NCBI RefSeq assembly: GCF_036046055.1
Contig: NZ_CP107939.1
Coordinates: forward strand, 496,001-560,000
Length of the DNA: 64,000 nt
From: Nocardia sp. NBC_00403
GTDB lineage: Bacteria > Actinomycetota > Actinomycetes > Mycobacteriales > Mycobacteriaceae
Direction: 5' to 3'
Shown here piece by piece: positions 50,992 through 64,000 of the stretch. Positions within the stretch are counted from its first letter, which is position 1. Each line of letters begins with the position of its first letter. Position numbers and translations under genes: made by a program. Under the pieces are notes generated by a model. It was not told the DNA's origin. It did no database searches and was given only the letters and a program-made list of their open reading frames with translations.

Positions 50992-51753
50992 TCAGGCGTC
51001 GCGCTGGTTCACCGCGACCAGCGCCGCGCCGAAGATGATCGCCACGAAAGCAATGAAGTAGGCCAGGCTGCCCCATACGCCCCAGTGCCAGTTCGCGGTG
51101 GACTCCGAGGAGCTCACGAAGCGCGTGATGTTCTGGAAGGGCAGGAACGGCGCGACATTGCGGCCGAAGCTGCCGAAGGCGCTGAGCAGCGGCTCGATCA
51201 GCAAGGACCACAACACAACCAGGGAGATCGCCGCGGCCGACTGCCGAACGAGCACACCGATGCCGATGGCGAGCGCGACGGCGAAGAACGCGTAGATCGG
51301 AATGCCGTACACCGAGCGCCAATGGTCCTCGAGCACGATATCGGCGGCCGCCTTCGAGCCGCCGACCACCTTGGCGACCGCAATGGCGATCAGCGCGATG
51401 ATCGTGGTGAGCACGGCCCCGAAGCCGCCGACCAGCGCGGTCTTGGTCACCAGGACCTTCGTCCGATGGGGTACGGCCTGGAACGTCGTCCGGATGACGC
51501 CGAAGCGATATTCGCTGGTCACCGTCAACGCGGCCATGATCATCAGGACCATGATGCCGAATCCGGTGACGCCCGCGGTCGCGGTGCCGATGTCCAGCGT
51601 CGGCGTCCCCTGGTCGGGATTGTCACCCGCGGAACGCACGACCAGCGCGAACAGCGCCGACAATCCGATGCCGAGGATCACGATGATGGCCGAGCACCAC
51701 CAGGGCGACCTGGTGGAGGTGAGCTTGATTCGTTCTGCTGCCAGCACGCCCAT
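50992..51753 (-). CDS. ABC transporter permease (ABC-2 type)
   Basis: 253 residues with six hydrophobic helices. N terminus ERIKLTSTRSPWWCSAIIVI and EYRFGVIRTTFQAVPHR fit ABC-2 permeases of drug/lantibiotic-type exporters. The ATG overlaps the stop of the ATPase by one base (TGATG), so a 1:1 complex is expected. Confidence 0.88.
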   Translation of the reverse strand: MGVLAAERIKLTSTRSPWWCSAIIVILGIGLSALFALVVRSAGDNPDQGTPTLDIGTATAGVTGFGIMVLMIMAALTVTSEYRFGVIRTTFQAVPHRTKVLVTKTALVGGFGAVLTTIIALIAIAVAKVVGGSKAAADIVLEDHWRSVYGIPIYAFFAVALAIGIGVLVRQSAAAISLVVLWSLLIEPLLSAFGSFGRNVAPFLPFQNITRFVSSSESTANWHWGVWGSLAYFIAFVAIIFGAALVAVNQRDA

Positions 51754-52697
51754 CAGAGCGCACCTCCCATCACCTGATCGAAGCCTTCGCCGTGGTACTG
51801 CACCGCGCCGCCGGTCATCCGCATGAATGCCTCTTCCAGCGAGGCCCGCTGCGGCGCGAGTTCGAACAACGTGATGTCGTTCGAACCCGCGAGCTTGCCG
51901 ACGTCGTCGCTGGTCACGCCCGCCACGACCAGGGCGGGACCGTCGGTGCTCTCACCGTCTTCGCGCACGGTCATGCCGTTGGAGGTGAGCACGCTGCGCA
52001 GCTGTTCGAGCTGTGGGCTGCGCACCCGCACCGATGCTTCCGAGGCGCGTTCGATGAATTCCTGGGTGGTCGTATCGGAGATCAACTGACCCTTGCCGAT
52101 CACGACCAGGTGCTCGGCGGTCTGCGCCATCTCCGAGAGCAGGTGGCTCGACACCAGCACGGTGCGGCCCTCCGCGGCGAGCCGCTGCATGAACCGGCGG
52201 ATCCAGAGAATGCCCTCGGGATCGAGGCCGTTGACCGGCTCGTCGAACAGCAGCACCTGCGGATCGCCGAGCAGTGCGCCCGCCAGGCCGAGCCGCTGCG
52301 ACATGCCGAGCGAGAAGCCACCCGCGGTCTTGCCCGCCACCTCGGACAGGCCGACCAGGCGCAACACCTCGTCGACGCGGGAGGACGCGATGTCGTTGGA
52401 GGCGGCCATCCACTGCAGGTGCGCGCGCGCCGAACGATTCGGATGCACCCACTTCGCATCCAGCAGCGCGCCGACGGCGCGCAGCGGATGGTCGAGATCG
52501 TGGTACGGCTTTCCGTTGATCAGTGCGGTTCCCGCGGTGGGCTTGTCCAGCCCGAGGATCATCCGCATAGTGGTCGATTTACCTGCGCCGTTGGGTCCAA
52601 GGAAGCCTGTCACCTGTCCGGGTCGGACGGTGAAGGACAGATCCTGAACCGCGACGGTCTGCCCGTAGTGCTTGGTCAGGCCCCTCAGCTCGATCAT
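51753..52697 (-). CDS. ABC transporter ATP-binding protein
   Basis: 314 residues. Walker A GPNGAGKST, signature SLGMSQRLGLA, Walker B QVLLFDEPVNGLDP, switch His in VSSHLL, and a C-terminal DrrA-like accessory domain. ATG at 52697 chosen to begin MIELRGLTKHYG. Works with the next gene's permease as an exporter; the substrate is unknown. Confidence 0.92.
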   Translation of the reverse strand: MIELRGLTKHYGQTVAVQDLSFTVRPGQVTGFLGPNGAGKSTTMRMILGLDKPTAGTALINGKPYHDLDHPLRAVGALLDAKWVHPNRSARAHLQWMAASNDIASSRVDEVLRLVGLSEVAGKTAGGFSLGMSQRLGLAGALLGDPQVLLFDEPVNGLDPEGILWIRRFMQRLAAEGRTVLVSSHLLSEMAQTAEHLVVIGKGQLISDTTTQEFIERASEASVRVRSPQLEQLRSVLTSNGMTVREDGESTDGPALVVAGVTSDDVGKLAGSNDITLFELAPQRASLEEAFMRMTGGAVQYHGEGFDQVMGGAL

Positions 52698-52802
52698 GAG
52701 TACCAGCATTCCGCAAAAACGGGCCGAGCGCGTCACCAGAAAGTGTCGCGTCGGATCATCCTCGAGGATGATCTCCACCCCGAGGGGTCTGCGGATGTTC
52801 CC

Positions 52803-53765
<963 letters not shown>

Positions 53766-53769
<4 letters not shown>

Positions 53770-54863
53770 CGAATTCCTCCTGCGGACGACGATAGAGACG
53801 GCGCACCGGGCGCCGAAAAGCGTTGCGGATCGGCGGCTTCCGCTGCCGCGAGCACTGTGCCGTCGAGCAGGCTCAGCACCGCGTCGGCGGTGAGTGGGAC
53901 GGCGAGCATGCCGTTGCGGCCGTGTCCGGTCGCGGCGACGATCCGGTCGGTGAGCCGGCCGATCAGCGGCAGATTGTCCGGGGTGCCCGGCCGCGAACCC
54001 GCACTGGCCTCGGCCAATTCGTACTCGCCGATGCCGGGCAGCACCGCCTCGGCGTCCGCGATCAGGTCACGGACACCGGCCACGGTCACCGCGGTGTCGA
54101 AGCCTGCCTCGTATTGTGTTGCGCCGACAACGATTCCGTCCGCGCGCGGCACCAGATAGACCGGCCTGCCGTGCACGCGGGCGCGGATCACCCGCGTCGG
54201 CGGGGGTGTCGCGCCAGGCCGATGCCGTAGGCGCAGGATCTCCCCCTTGACGGGACGGACCGGTAGCTGCGGCCACAAGCCTGCGGAGGCCGCGCCCGCC
54301 GCGAGCACGATCTGATCGTGCGGTAGTGCGTCGAGTGCGGCGACCGATTCGGCGCGGAACTCGACCCCCTCGGCCACGCAGGCCTGCCGCAAAGCATCGA
54401 GCAGCCGCCGGTTGTCGATGGCGGGCTCGGCGGGTGCGAGCAGACCGGCACGCACCGTGCGGGCCAGTGCCGGCTCGCACGCACGCACGCCTGCCCGATC
54501 CAGCAGGTGCAGCTCGTTACCGCGACCACCCACCCAGTCGGCCACCGTACGCAGGTCAGCGGCATCGGCTCCATCGAGCGCGACGGTCAATGTCTCATCG
54601 GCGACGAAGACATGCACTCCGGTGGCGGCCTCGACCCGCCCGGCGAAATCCGGCCAGCGGGCCAGTGAGGCGGCGCCGAATTCGAGGACGCGATCCTCCC
54701 CCGGCCAGCCTTCCGACAGCGGTGCCAGCATGCCCCCCGCAACCCATGAGGCGCCGGATCCAACGGCGGGGTCGAAGTTTGTGACCGTCCAGCCAGCCTG
54801 TGCGGCCCGCCAGGCCACGGCGAGTCCGATGGCGCCGCCACCGACGACAGCCAAAGTCCGCAT
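53766..54863 (-). CDS. thiO: Glycine oxidase ThiO
   Basis: 365 residues, D-amino-acid-oxidase-like flavoprotein. FAD motif [19 protein letters not shown] at the N terminus; [15 protein letters not shown] and [17 protein letters not shown] near the C terminus. Oxidises glycine to dehydroglycine for ThiG. ATG at 54863 with AGGTGG 6 nt upstream. The first gene of thiO-thiS-thiG, divergent from thiE with 56 bp between starts. A TACCGT hexamer at 54894-54899 (minus) may be its -10. Confidence 0.92.
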
Positions 54864-54906
54864 CCGTTCCACCTGCCTTCTATTCGCATCCCCACGGTAG
54901 CGCGGC

Positions 54907-54912
54907 TACGGT
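54907..54912 (+). promoter_or_regulatory. -10 element of thiE (leaderless)
   Basis: TACGGT, then 7 nt, then GTG 54920. Only 56 bp separate the divergent thiO and thiE starts, leaving no room for a TPP riboswitch on either side. Confidence 0.6.
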
Positions 54913-54919
54913 CGAGGGC

Positions 54920-55618
54920 GTGCAACCCTCCCACCCCAACCGGTCCCTACCGCCCAGGGAGCGTCTGGCAACCGCGCGGCTCTATCTCTGCACCGACGCT
55001 CGCCGGGAGAAGGGCGATCTGGCCAAGTTCGCCGAAGCCGCCCTCGCGGGCGGCGTCGACATCATTCAGCTCAGAGACAAGGGCTCGCCCGGCGAGGCGA
55101 AGTTCGGTCCGATGGAGGCCAAGGCCGAGCTCGGCGCGCTCGCCGAACTCAAGGCCGCGGCCCGCAGACACGGTGCGTTGTTCGCGGTGAACGACCGCGC
55201 CGATATCGCACTCGCGTCCGGCGCCGATGTGCTGCACCTCGGACAGGGCGACCTGCCGCCCTGGTACGCCCGGCGCATCCTCGGACCCGATGTGGTGATC
55301 GGGCGCTCCACCCACAATCGCGCGCAGGCCGGACTTGCCGCGATCGACGAGCACATCGATTACTTCTGCACCGGTCCGGTGTGGACGACCCCGACCAAAC
55401 CCGGCCGCCAGGCCGCCGGACTGGATCTGGTGCGCTCCACCGCCGACGCCCACCCGACCCGGCCCTGGTTCGCGATCGGCGGTGTGGACGGCGCTCGCTT
55501 GCCGGAGCTGCTGGCAGCCGGGGCCGACCGCATTGTCGTGGTGCGAGCGATCACCGAGGCCCGTGATCCGGAGGCCGCGGCCCGAGAACTCAAGGCCGCG
55601 CTGCTCGAAAACGCGTAG
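54920..55618 (+). CDS. thiE: Thiamine-phosphate synthase ThiE
   Basis: 232 residues, TIM barrel. [10 protein letters not shown] binds [25 protein letters not shown] and the C-terminal [20 protein letters not shown] complete the active site. Joins HMP pyrophosphate and thiazole phosphate into thiamine phosphate. GTG at 54920 behind TACGGT. Confidence 0.92.
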   Translation: MQPSHPNRSLPPRERLATARLYLCTDARREKGDLAKFAEAALAGGVDIIQLRDKGSPGEAKFGPMEAKAELGALAELKAAARRHGALFAVNDRADIALASGADVLHLGQGDLPPWYARRILGPDVVIGRSTHNRAQAGLAAIDEHIDYFCTGPVWTTPTKPGRQAAGLDLVRSTADAHPTRPWFAIGGVDGARLPELLAAGADRIVVVRAITEARDPEAAARELKAALLENA

Positions 55619-55893
55619 GCCGCAGCGCACCAGCCCGACATCCCGTCGACTTCGGTCCGCGAGGACCAAGAGCACCGCACCTGGTTTCGTCGCAGCTTCG
55701 CTGATCCACGACCTCGAGAACCCACGGCACTTCGTGTCGTTCGCGTCGTGGTCGAGCCCCGCCGCCAGGTCGGCCTGGCAGCAGCACGCGGAATACGCTG
55801 CGCGAATAGGAGCCTGCCGGGCGATGTGCGACGCGCGAGCGGCATTTACCAGCTCGCAGCCCGAGTCGAATAGGGCTGGACACCCAGCGCCGA

Positions 55894-56616
55894 CTAGGAC
55901 ACGACTTGGACTCGGGTGAGCGAAAGGACCGGGTCGGGCATCCCGGTATCGGCGACCGGGGTCGAATCCGATGCTGCCGCCCTAGCGCCGGCTTCGCGCG
56001 CGGCAACCACGGCCGGGTCGACGATTCTGGCGTAACCACCGGGGCCATCCGGATCCGAATGCAGCCAGAGGAACCCTTCGTCGGCCAAATCGACGGTGCG
56101 CGGTAGCGCGGCCGCAACGGCGGGGGCGTCAACTACATCGTCCAAGCAGACGCGAGCGGGCGCGGCACGCAGCGACGGCCAGGAGGCGGCGAAGCCGGGG
56201 TGCAGCGGACGGGCGTCGACCTCGTCTTCCGGCACCCAGGCCAACGCGGTGCTCTCGCGGTTGCGGCTGGTCGGCAGAGTCATCACGGCATCGGCGACCA
56301 CGGTCGTGTAGGTCCAGCCGCTCGATGAGGTGGCTGTGACCCGCTCCCCGCGCACCCGGACGTCGGCGGGATCGATGCCCGCCTCCTCCCATGCCTCGCG
56401 TACTGCGGCGTGCACGGGCGTCTCGTGGCTGTCGCGCGCGCCGCCCGGCAACGCCCAGGTGCCGCCCTGATGACTCCACAGCGCGCGATGCTGCAGCAAC
56501 ACCGCGGAACCACCGCCGGCCAGCGGAGCGCGCAGCAGCAGGCCGGCCGCGCCGAAGCGGCCCCAGTGCCGCAAGCCGTCGGGGTCATCCGACCAACCGT
56601 CGCCGTCACCACGCAT
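55894..56616 (-). CDS. Nudix hydrolase (MutT3-like)
   Basis: 240 residues. A complete Nudix box at 59-81, GARDSHETPVHAAVREAWEE followed by AGI (G-x5-E-x7-REUxEExGU). By position between thiE and glnX it matches M. tuberculosis mutT3 (Rv0413), a nucleotide-pool or dinucleotide hydrolase. ATG at 56616 is used; ATGs at 56628 and 56634 are equally possible. Confidence 0.85.
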   Translation of the reverse strand: MRGDGDGWSDDPDGLRHWGRFGAAGLLLRAPLAGGGSAVLLQHRALWSHQGGTWALPGGARDSHETPVHAAVREAWEEAGIDPADVRVRGERVTATSSSGWTYTTVVADAVMTLPTSRNRESTALAWVPEDEVDARPLHPGFAASWPSLRAAPARVCLDDVVDAPAVAAALPRTVDLADEGFLWLHSDPDGPGGYARIVDPAVVAAREAGARAAASDSTPVADTGMPDPVLSLTRVQVVS

Positions 56617-56733
56617 CTGCCAAACCATCCTCATCCAGCCGTGGCAGGGGTGTTTCACACGCCACGGCACCGGTAAGACCACAATAAACTCCGACACGGC
56701 GCGTACGTGCGCCACAAAACCGGGGAGGTGGAG

Positions 56734-58107
56734 ATGGCTCGCACCGAGCAGGCGACGGCTGCGCAGCCGCCGTCGGTCGTTACCGAGCCCGCGCGCAAGC
56801 ATCTCGGTGCCGCGCGCAACTCGGCGGTGCGTGAGCATCTCGACCCGGCCAATCTGCGATCATTCGCGCAGTCCTCACCGGGGCGGCTCATCGCGATCGG
56901 CCTGGTCCTCATCGGCCTATGCCTTGCAGCGGGCGTCGTTTCCGCGGTGACGGTGAACGAACGTCAGCAGGCGCTCGACATCCTGCTCGACGACACCGAG
57001 CCGGACGCGCAATCCGCACAGCGGCTCTACACCACGCTGTCCATCGCGGATGCCGCGGCGAGCACCGCGTTCATCGCGGGCGGCCTGGAACCCGAGGCCG
57101 TGCGCGACCGATACAGTCAGGCGCTCGGCGAGGCATCCTCGGAGCTGGTGATCCAGTCCGGGCCCGCCTCGATGACATCCGCCGACCCCGACACCAGGCT
57201 ACGGACCGGGATCGCCACCGGCCTGCCCGTGTATGCGGGTCTCATCGAGACGGCCCGAGCGAACAATCGCAGCGGATATCCGGTCGGCGCAGCGTATTTG
57301 AGCGAGGCATCGAATCAGATGCAGACGACGCTGCTGCCGATGGCTCAGGAACTACAGGATCATCGATCTGGCGCGGTCGACGCGGCCCAGCGCCACCATG
57401 CGCGGCCACCGTGGCCCGCCATCGTGCTGCTGATACTCGCCTTGGCGTTTTTGGTCTGGGCGCAAATCGAGCTGGCCAAACGCTGGCACCGCGTGGTCAA
57501 TCCCGGACTGCTGCTCGCCTCCGCCGCGATGGTGACCCTGTTGGCCTGGACCGTGGCCGCCGGGTCGATCTCGGCCGTATCGATGATCAACGGCCGCGAC
57601 GGCGCGGCGGTGCCGGCCTCCCGGTTGACCGAGAGCCGAATCGTGACCCAGCAGGCGCGTTCCGCCGAAACTTTGAAACTGGTGCGACGCGACGCGACCG
57701 GCGACTACGACCGCACCTATGATTACAGCATCGCCCGGCTGACCGAACTGCTCGACGGCTACCCGACGCGCGCGCCCGCAGCCGGGGACGTGGCGAATGC
57801 CCGTACCGCACTCGCCCGTTGGCGCGCCGCGCATCAGCGAATGAACGAAACTCTCGCCCACGGCGACTTCGACGGCGCGGCAGCGGTCGCGACCGGCCCC
57901 GGCACCGCGGACGCCGCCGCCCAGGTGGATGCGCTGGACAGGTCGCTCGGCGCGGCGCTCGCGAAGACAAGGGACACCCTGCGCGGCAAGATCTCCCAGA
58001 GCGCCCGAGTGCTCGACTTCCTTGCTCCCGGCGCGATGGTGCTCAGCATCCTCGCCGCGAGTTTGGTCGGCCTCGGTCTCTGGCCCCGACTGCGGGAGTA
58101 CCGATGA
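56734..58107 (+). CDS. glnX: GlnX-like membrane sensor protein
   Basis: 457 residues. Four transmembrane helices: about 50-72, 235-255, 263-288 and 430-450, with two large extracytoplasmic helical domains between 1/2 and 3/4. In M. tuberculosis GlnX (Rv0412c) works with GlnH to relay external amino acids to PknG. ATG at 56734 after GAGGTGGAG; the stop overlaps the glnH ATG (ATGA). Confidence 0.88.
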   Translation: MARTEQATAAQPPSVVTEPARKHLGAARNSAVREHLDPANLRSFAQSSPGRLIAIGLVLIGLCLAAGVVSAVTVNERQQALDILLDDTEPDAQSAQRLYTTLSIADAAASTAFIAGGLEPEAVRDRYSQALGEASSELVIQSGPASMTSADPDTRLRTGIATGLPVYAGLIETARANNRSGYPVGAAYLSEASNQMQTTLLPMAQELQDHRSGAVDAAQRHHARPPWPAIVLLILALAFLVWAQIELAKRWHRVVNPGLLLASAAMVTLLAWTVAAGSISAVSMINGRDGAAVPASRLTESRIVTQQARSAETLKLVRRDATGDYDRTYDYSIARLTELLDGYPTRAPAAGDVANARTALARWRAAHQRMNETLAHGDFDGAAAVATGPGTADAAAQVDALDRSLGAALAKTRDTLRGKISQSARVLDFLAPGAMVLSILAASLVGLGLWPRLREYR

Positions 58108-59081
58108 AAACCACCCGCGGCATCCTGGCCGCTGCCCTGCTCGCCGTCGCCTGTGCCGGCGGTTGTGCCGGCGACTCGCTCTCGAGCGCGCCGGCCAAGA
58201 TCGTCCGATACGACGAACCGCCGCTGCCGGCCAAAGCCGTCCCGGTACTGCCGAATACACCGATCACGCCACTGGTCGACCCGCAATGCGGCGATCCGAC
58301 CGCCAGCCTGCGGCCGACGGGCTCGGCGGTCGGTGGGCCGACCATCGACGCCATCCGCGCTCGTGGCCGACTGGTGGTCGGACTTGACACCGGCAGCAAC
58401 CTGTTCAGCTTCCGTGATCCGGTCAGCGGCGCCGTCGTCGGCTTCGACGCCGACATCGCCAGGGAGGTCGCACGCGACCTGCTCGGCAGCCCGGACCTGA
58501 TCGAATACCGCAGTCTCGGCTCCGCCGACCGCGAGCGGGCGCTGCAAAATCACACCGTCGACCTGGTCGCCAAGACCATGACGATCAACTGTGAACGACG
58601 GCAGAAGGTGACGTTCTCCACGGTGTACCTGCGCGCCTACCAGCGCGTGCTCGCGGTGAAGAATTCCGGCATCAACGGCCTCGCCGACCTCGCGGGCAGG
58701 CGGGTGTGCGTGGTGCCCGGCACCACCTCACTGGAGCGGATCCGCCACGAACAGCCGGGCGCCACCATCCTTGCGGTGCCGACCTGGGCAGATTGTTTGG
58801 TGGTTCTGCAACAGCGCCAGGTCGACGCGGTAAGCACCGACGACGCCATCCTGGCCGGCCTCGCCGCGCAGGATCCCTACTACACCCAGCTGGTGGGCGG
58901 CAGCATCAGCTTCGAGCCCTACGGCATCGGTATCCCCAAAGGCAACGACGATCTGGTGCGTTTCGTCAACGGGACGCTGGAGCGGATCCGGGCCGACGGC
59001 ACCTGGACCAGAATCTATCGACAGTGGCTTTCCGTGCTCGGCCCCCCACCGGTGCCGCCGGAACCGACCTACCTGGACTGA
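58104..59081 (+). CDS. glnH: GlnH-like amino-acid-binding lipoprotein
   Basis: 325 residues, periplasmic-binding-protein family 3. The signal peptide ends in a lipobox near residues 17-21 (ACAGGCAGD). Binding-domain landmarks: GRLVVGLDTGSNLFSFRDP, GFDADIAREVA, and DLVAKTMTINCERR. Binds Asp/Glu-type amino acids at the outer membrane face and signals through GlnX to PknG. ATG at 58104 overlaps the glnX stop. Confidence 0.92.
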   Translation: MKTTRGILAAALLAVACAGGCAGDSLSSAPAKIVRYDEPPLPAKAVPVLPNTPITPLVDPQCGDPTASLRPTGSAVGGPTIDAIRARGRLVVGLDTGSNLFSFRDPVSGAVVGFDADIAREVARDLLGSPDLIEYRSLGSADRERALQNHTVDLVAKTMTINCERRQKVTFSTVYLRAYQRVLAVKNSGINGLADLAGRRVCVVPGTTSLERIRHEQPGATILAVPTWADCLVVLQQRQVDAVSTDDAILAGLAAQDPYYTQLVGGSISFEPYGIGIPKGNDDLVRFVNGTLERIRADGTWTRIYRQWLSVLGPPPVPPEPTYLD

Positions 59082-61595
<2,514 letters not shown>

Positions 61596-61712
61596 GTAAA
61601 CGTCCGCTCAGCCAGCACCGCACCATAAAGCCATGGTCTACCTCGCGACAATCATGACCATGTCACGGTGATCGGCCCTCAACAAACTGGCAGCCGGATC
61701 CATGAACCGCGC

Positions 61713-61718
61713 TAGCAT
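61713..61718 (+). promoter_or_regulatory. -10 element of the 61725 gene (leaderless)
   Basis: TAGCAT, 6 nt before the ATG at 61725. Confidence 0.55.
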
Positions 61719-61724
61719 CGCGCG

Positions 61725-62099
61725 ATGGTGAAAGAAAGCCGCCGCCGAGTCCTTACGGTGGGTGAGCAGCAGTACCGCTGGAAGACCTACCACCAGCATG
61801 TAAACGGCTGCGAGGAAGTCCTGCGGCTGCGACAACTCGGGTCGGTGGCAGGCCTGACACTGGTCTTCCGCCCCGATGGTGAGCGCAATGTCTCCGACGG
61901 CGGGCCGGGCCCGACCGGTGTCATCTGGATTGGTGACCGTTTGCTGAACCTGAACAAGCCCGGCGTGGTTCGCGCGTTCGCCGACGCGGCCGTCGACGCG
62001 GGCTGGATGGCCGAGGCACGCACAGTCGGCCGCCGCAATGGCTGGGACCTATTCGATAACGCGTACACCAGCAATACCAACGGCTCATCGACGGTATAG
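61725..62099 (+). CDS. Small conserved unknown protein
   Basis: 124 residues, mixed alpha/beta: RVLTVGEQQYRWKTYHQH, a middle LTLVFRPDGERNVSDG, and VVRAFADAAVDAGWM. Similar short proteins occur in Nocardia and Streptomyces (memory). No motif points to a function. ATG at 61725 just after a TAGCAT -10. Confidence 0.65.
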   Translation: MVKESRRRVLTVGEQQYRWKTYHQHVNGCEEVLRLRQLGSVAGLTLVFRPDGERNVSDGGPGPTGVIWIGDRLLNLNKPGVVRAFADAAVDAGWMAEARTVGRRNGWDLFDNAYTSNTNGSSTV

Positions 62100-62254
62100 G
62101 CACCGGGACCAGATCTGCCCGAGTTCTCGGGCACTCACTTTCGTTTTGGTTTCTTCCGGTTCCGGTCTGGGGCCGGAAACGCGCGTATCGCGCGCCCCGC
62201 AGGTACGGACGACCGAGAATTCCCTCAGCAATCCGAAATTTGTTGGGAGACAGC

Positions 62255-62815
62255 ATGACCGAGCACGCGATCCAGCTGCCCACTGCGGGAGAGTCCACCT
62301 ACGACACCTATGACCGAATTCGTGAGCGCGGCGAGGTCGTTCCTATCGAATTGCCGGGCGGGGTGCCCGCCTGGATCGCGACCAGCTACCAGGCCGTCAG
62401 TGAAGTCCTTGATGACAAACTGTTCAGCAAGAGTGCCGCGCAGTGTCCCGCCCTGCACGACGGCACCATTCCGGCCGATTGGCCCATGCGCGCGCTCACC
62501 GATATCGACCACATGCTCAACAAGGACGGCCTCGACCACCGGCGGCTGCGCAAGACCATCAGCCAGGCGTTCACCCCCGCCAGGGTCGCCGCGCTCGAAC
62601 CGCGCATCGAGAAGATCGCCGCGAACCTGATCGCTCGGATCTGCCGGAACAGTCGGCACACCGAAACCCCGGGAGCCGCGTGCACTCAGCGAGCTCCGGG
62701 GGCAGCCGGAGCGAGCAATTCGGGAGGGGCGAGGGCATCGCTGACCCGAGAGCACGCGGAGCGGGTCGCCCAGGATTTCGGTGGGCCGGCGAACTCGATC
62801 CGATACCAATACTGA
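62255..62815 (+). pseudogene. Cytochrome P450 N-terminal fragment
   Basis: From ATG 62255 (GGGAGA upstream) the frame reads a bacterial P450 N terminus: VVPIELPGGVPAWIATSYQA, then KDGLDHRRLRKTISQAFTPA (the WxxxR-equivalent helix C, here DHRRLRK). After about residue 130 (NLIARICRN) similarity ends; the I-helix, ExxR and heme Cys loop are all missing. The remaining frame to 62815 is unrelated. Deletion or recombination remnant between pknG and ackA. Confidence 0.7.
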
Positions 62816-62846
62816 CGTATCGACCATGAGGTTTTCGTGAAGGTTT

Positions 62847-64000
62847 CTAGAGCTGTTCGGCGGCCACCACGCGTTGCGCCGCGCGGGCGATGGCCAGTTC
62901 CTCATTGGTCGGAACGACCAGCACGGCCACTTCGGCTCCCGGTGCCGAAATATGCCGGGCTGTGCGGTCTTTCGCGGTGTTGAGCGCGGGGTCGACCGCG
63001 ATGCCGAAGCGGGAGAGCTCGGCGAGGGCGTCGGCGCGAACCTGTGTGCTGTTCTCCCCGACACCCGCGGTGAAGGTGATGGCGTCGAGGCGACCCAGCT
63101 CCACCAAGTACGCGCCGAGGTAGCGGCGCAGTCGGTGGATGTATACGTCGTAGGCCAGCTTCGCGGCGGCGTCACCCTGATCGATGAGCCGTTGCAGCTC
63201 ACGGAAATCGTTGACACCCGAAAGCCCCTTCAGGCCCGAGTTCCGGTTCAGAAGCTCGTCGACCTGGTCGATATTCAGATCGGCCGAGCGCATGAGGTGC
63301 GGCACGATGCCCGGGTCGAGATCGCCGGACCTGGTGCCCATCACCAAGCCCTCCAACGGGGTCAGACCCATTGTCGTGTCGACCGGCTGACCGCCCTTGA
63401 TCGCCGAGGCCGAAGCGCCGTTACCCAGGTGGAAGACAATCTGATTCAGGTCGGCGGGATCGCGATCGAGCAGCTCCGCGACCCGCCCGGAGACGTATTC
63501 GTGCGAAGTGCCGTGAAAACCATATTTCCGAATGCCCTGCGCGGCAGCGACCTTCGCATCGATCGCGTAGGTCTTCGCGGCATCGGGCAGGCCGTGGAAG
63601 AACGCGGTGTCGAACACGGCGACCTGCGGTACGCCCGGCAATAGCCTCCTGGCACTCTCGATGCCCGCAACATTGGCCGGATTGTGCAGCGGCGCAAGCG
63701 AAGACAGCTCCGAAATCGCGGTGACCACTGCATCGTCGATCAGCGTCGGCCGGTAGAACACCTCGCCGCCGTGCACCACTCGATGCCCGACCGCGTGCAC
63801 GCCCTCGCTCGCCAGATCACGTCCGGTCTCGGCAAACATCTCGAAAACCAGCCGCAGTCCGGCGGTGTGATCGGCGACCGGCTCATGACACTCGACGGTC
63901 ATTCCCTCGGCACGATGCTCGATCCCGGCGTTCGCCTCGCCGATCCGGTCGACCATGCCCGAAGCCGCGACAGCGCTCGACTCCGGGTCCAGCAGCTGGT
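62847..64000 (-). CDS. ackA: Acetate kinase AckA (partial, runs off the window)
   Basis: The coding frame continues past 64000 on the minus strand, so the N terminus (with the phosphate loop) is outside. Visible: GHRVVHGGEVFYRPTLIDD, VFDTAFFHGLP, KYGFHGTSHEYVSGRVAEL and HLGNGASASAIKGG, VGENSTQVRADALAEL. Interconverts acetate and acetyl phosphate. In M. tuberculosis ackA follows pta and lies next to pknG, as here. About 385 residues are in the window. Confidence 0.93.
   Translation of the reverse strand, partial: QLLDPESSAVAASGMVDRIGEANAGIEHRAEGMTVECHEPVADHTAGLRLVFEMFAETGRDLASEGVHAVGHRVVHGGEVFYRPTLIDDAVVTAISELSSLAPLHNPANVAGIESARRLLPGVPQVAVFDTAFFHGLPDAAKTYAIDAKVAAAQGIRKYGFHGTSHEYVSGRVAELLDRDPADLNQIVFHLGNGASASAIKGGQPVDTTMGLTPLEGLVMGTRSGDLDPGIVPHLMRSADLNIDQVDELLNRNSGLKGLSGVNDFRELQRLIDQGDAAAKLAYDVYIHRLRRYLGAYLVELGRLDAITFTAGVGENSTQVRADALAELSRFGIAVDPALNTAKDRTARHISAPGAEVAVLVVPTNEELAIARAAQRVVAAEQL

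Noticed and set aside
54864..54919. TPP riboswitch between thiO and thiE
   Set aside because: Only 56 bp with two opposed promoters and a leaderless thiE; no room and no thi-box pairing.

Overview
The window is 64 kb of uniformly GC-rich actinobacterial chromosome. It most resembles Nocardia or a close relative in the Mycobacteriales. The evidence for this is a PknG-GlnH-GlnX operon next to mutT3-like and thi genes in the gene order of Mycobacterium tuberculosis Rv0409-Rv0417, an accA2/accD2 cluster in the order Rv0971c-Rv0976c, a WhiJ-like XRE regulator with two DUF397 genes, an ImmA/MAB_1171c-type pair, and many genes that start at or next to their predicted transcription start (leaderless). 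No rRNA, tRNA, CRISPR array or complete prophage was seen. Species assignment and synteny are from memory, not from a search.

Layout. 1-6.3 kb: TetR and epoxide hydrolase divergent around a 54-bp dyad, an NAD(P)-binding protein, a MetX-like hydrolase, a CobW/ZNG-type zinc GTPase behind a Zur-like box, and thiD. 6.3-12.8 kb: a SUMF1-fold protein interrupted by an in-frame 24-bp tandem repeat, then an oxidative cluster (TetR, frameshifted DUF4873, short diiron-oxygenase-like stub, Baeyer-Villiger-type flavoprotein, SDR, ferredoxin lacking one cluster cysteine). 13-18 kb: methyltransferase, two coupled membrane glycosyltransferases, two small secreted proteins. 18-33 kb is an accessory region: an Abi-like remnant, ImmA peptidase plus membrane partner, D,D-carboxypeptidase, an orphan Imm32-like gene, a clustered 20-bp repeat, AhpD-like pair, and a five-gene set of small unknown proteins facing XRE-DUF397-DUF397. 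33.15-35.2 kb: a decayed IS21-family element carrying a lower-GC cargo gene. 36.4-45.8 kb: a seven-gene acyl-CoA oxidation/carboxylation operon (AtuA-like, FadE13, AccD2, AccA2, FadE12, EchA7, TetR). 46-49.7 kb: hydrolase/MerR pair, CPBP protease and several gene fragments. 49.7-52.7 kb: class III cyclase and ABC exporter. 52.8-64 kb: thiG-thiS-thiO divergent from thiE, Nudix, glnX-glnH-pknG, a P450 fragment and ackA running off the end.

How it fits together. Thiamine synthesis is split: thiD lies about 48 kb from thiO-thiS-thiG/thiE. The AccA2/AccD2 set looks like a catabolic route for a branched or unsaturated acyl-CoA (dehydrogenase, biotin carboxylase, hydratase, AtuA). GlnX-GlnH-PknG form the amino-acid-sensing module that sets 2-oxoglutarate/glutamate metabolism. 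The accessory middle shows repeated insertion and decay: the IS21 remnant, truncated istB, Abi, DUF4097, hydrolase and P450 fragments, direct repeats and visibly less GC-rich DNA at 33.4-34.5 kb.
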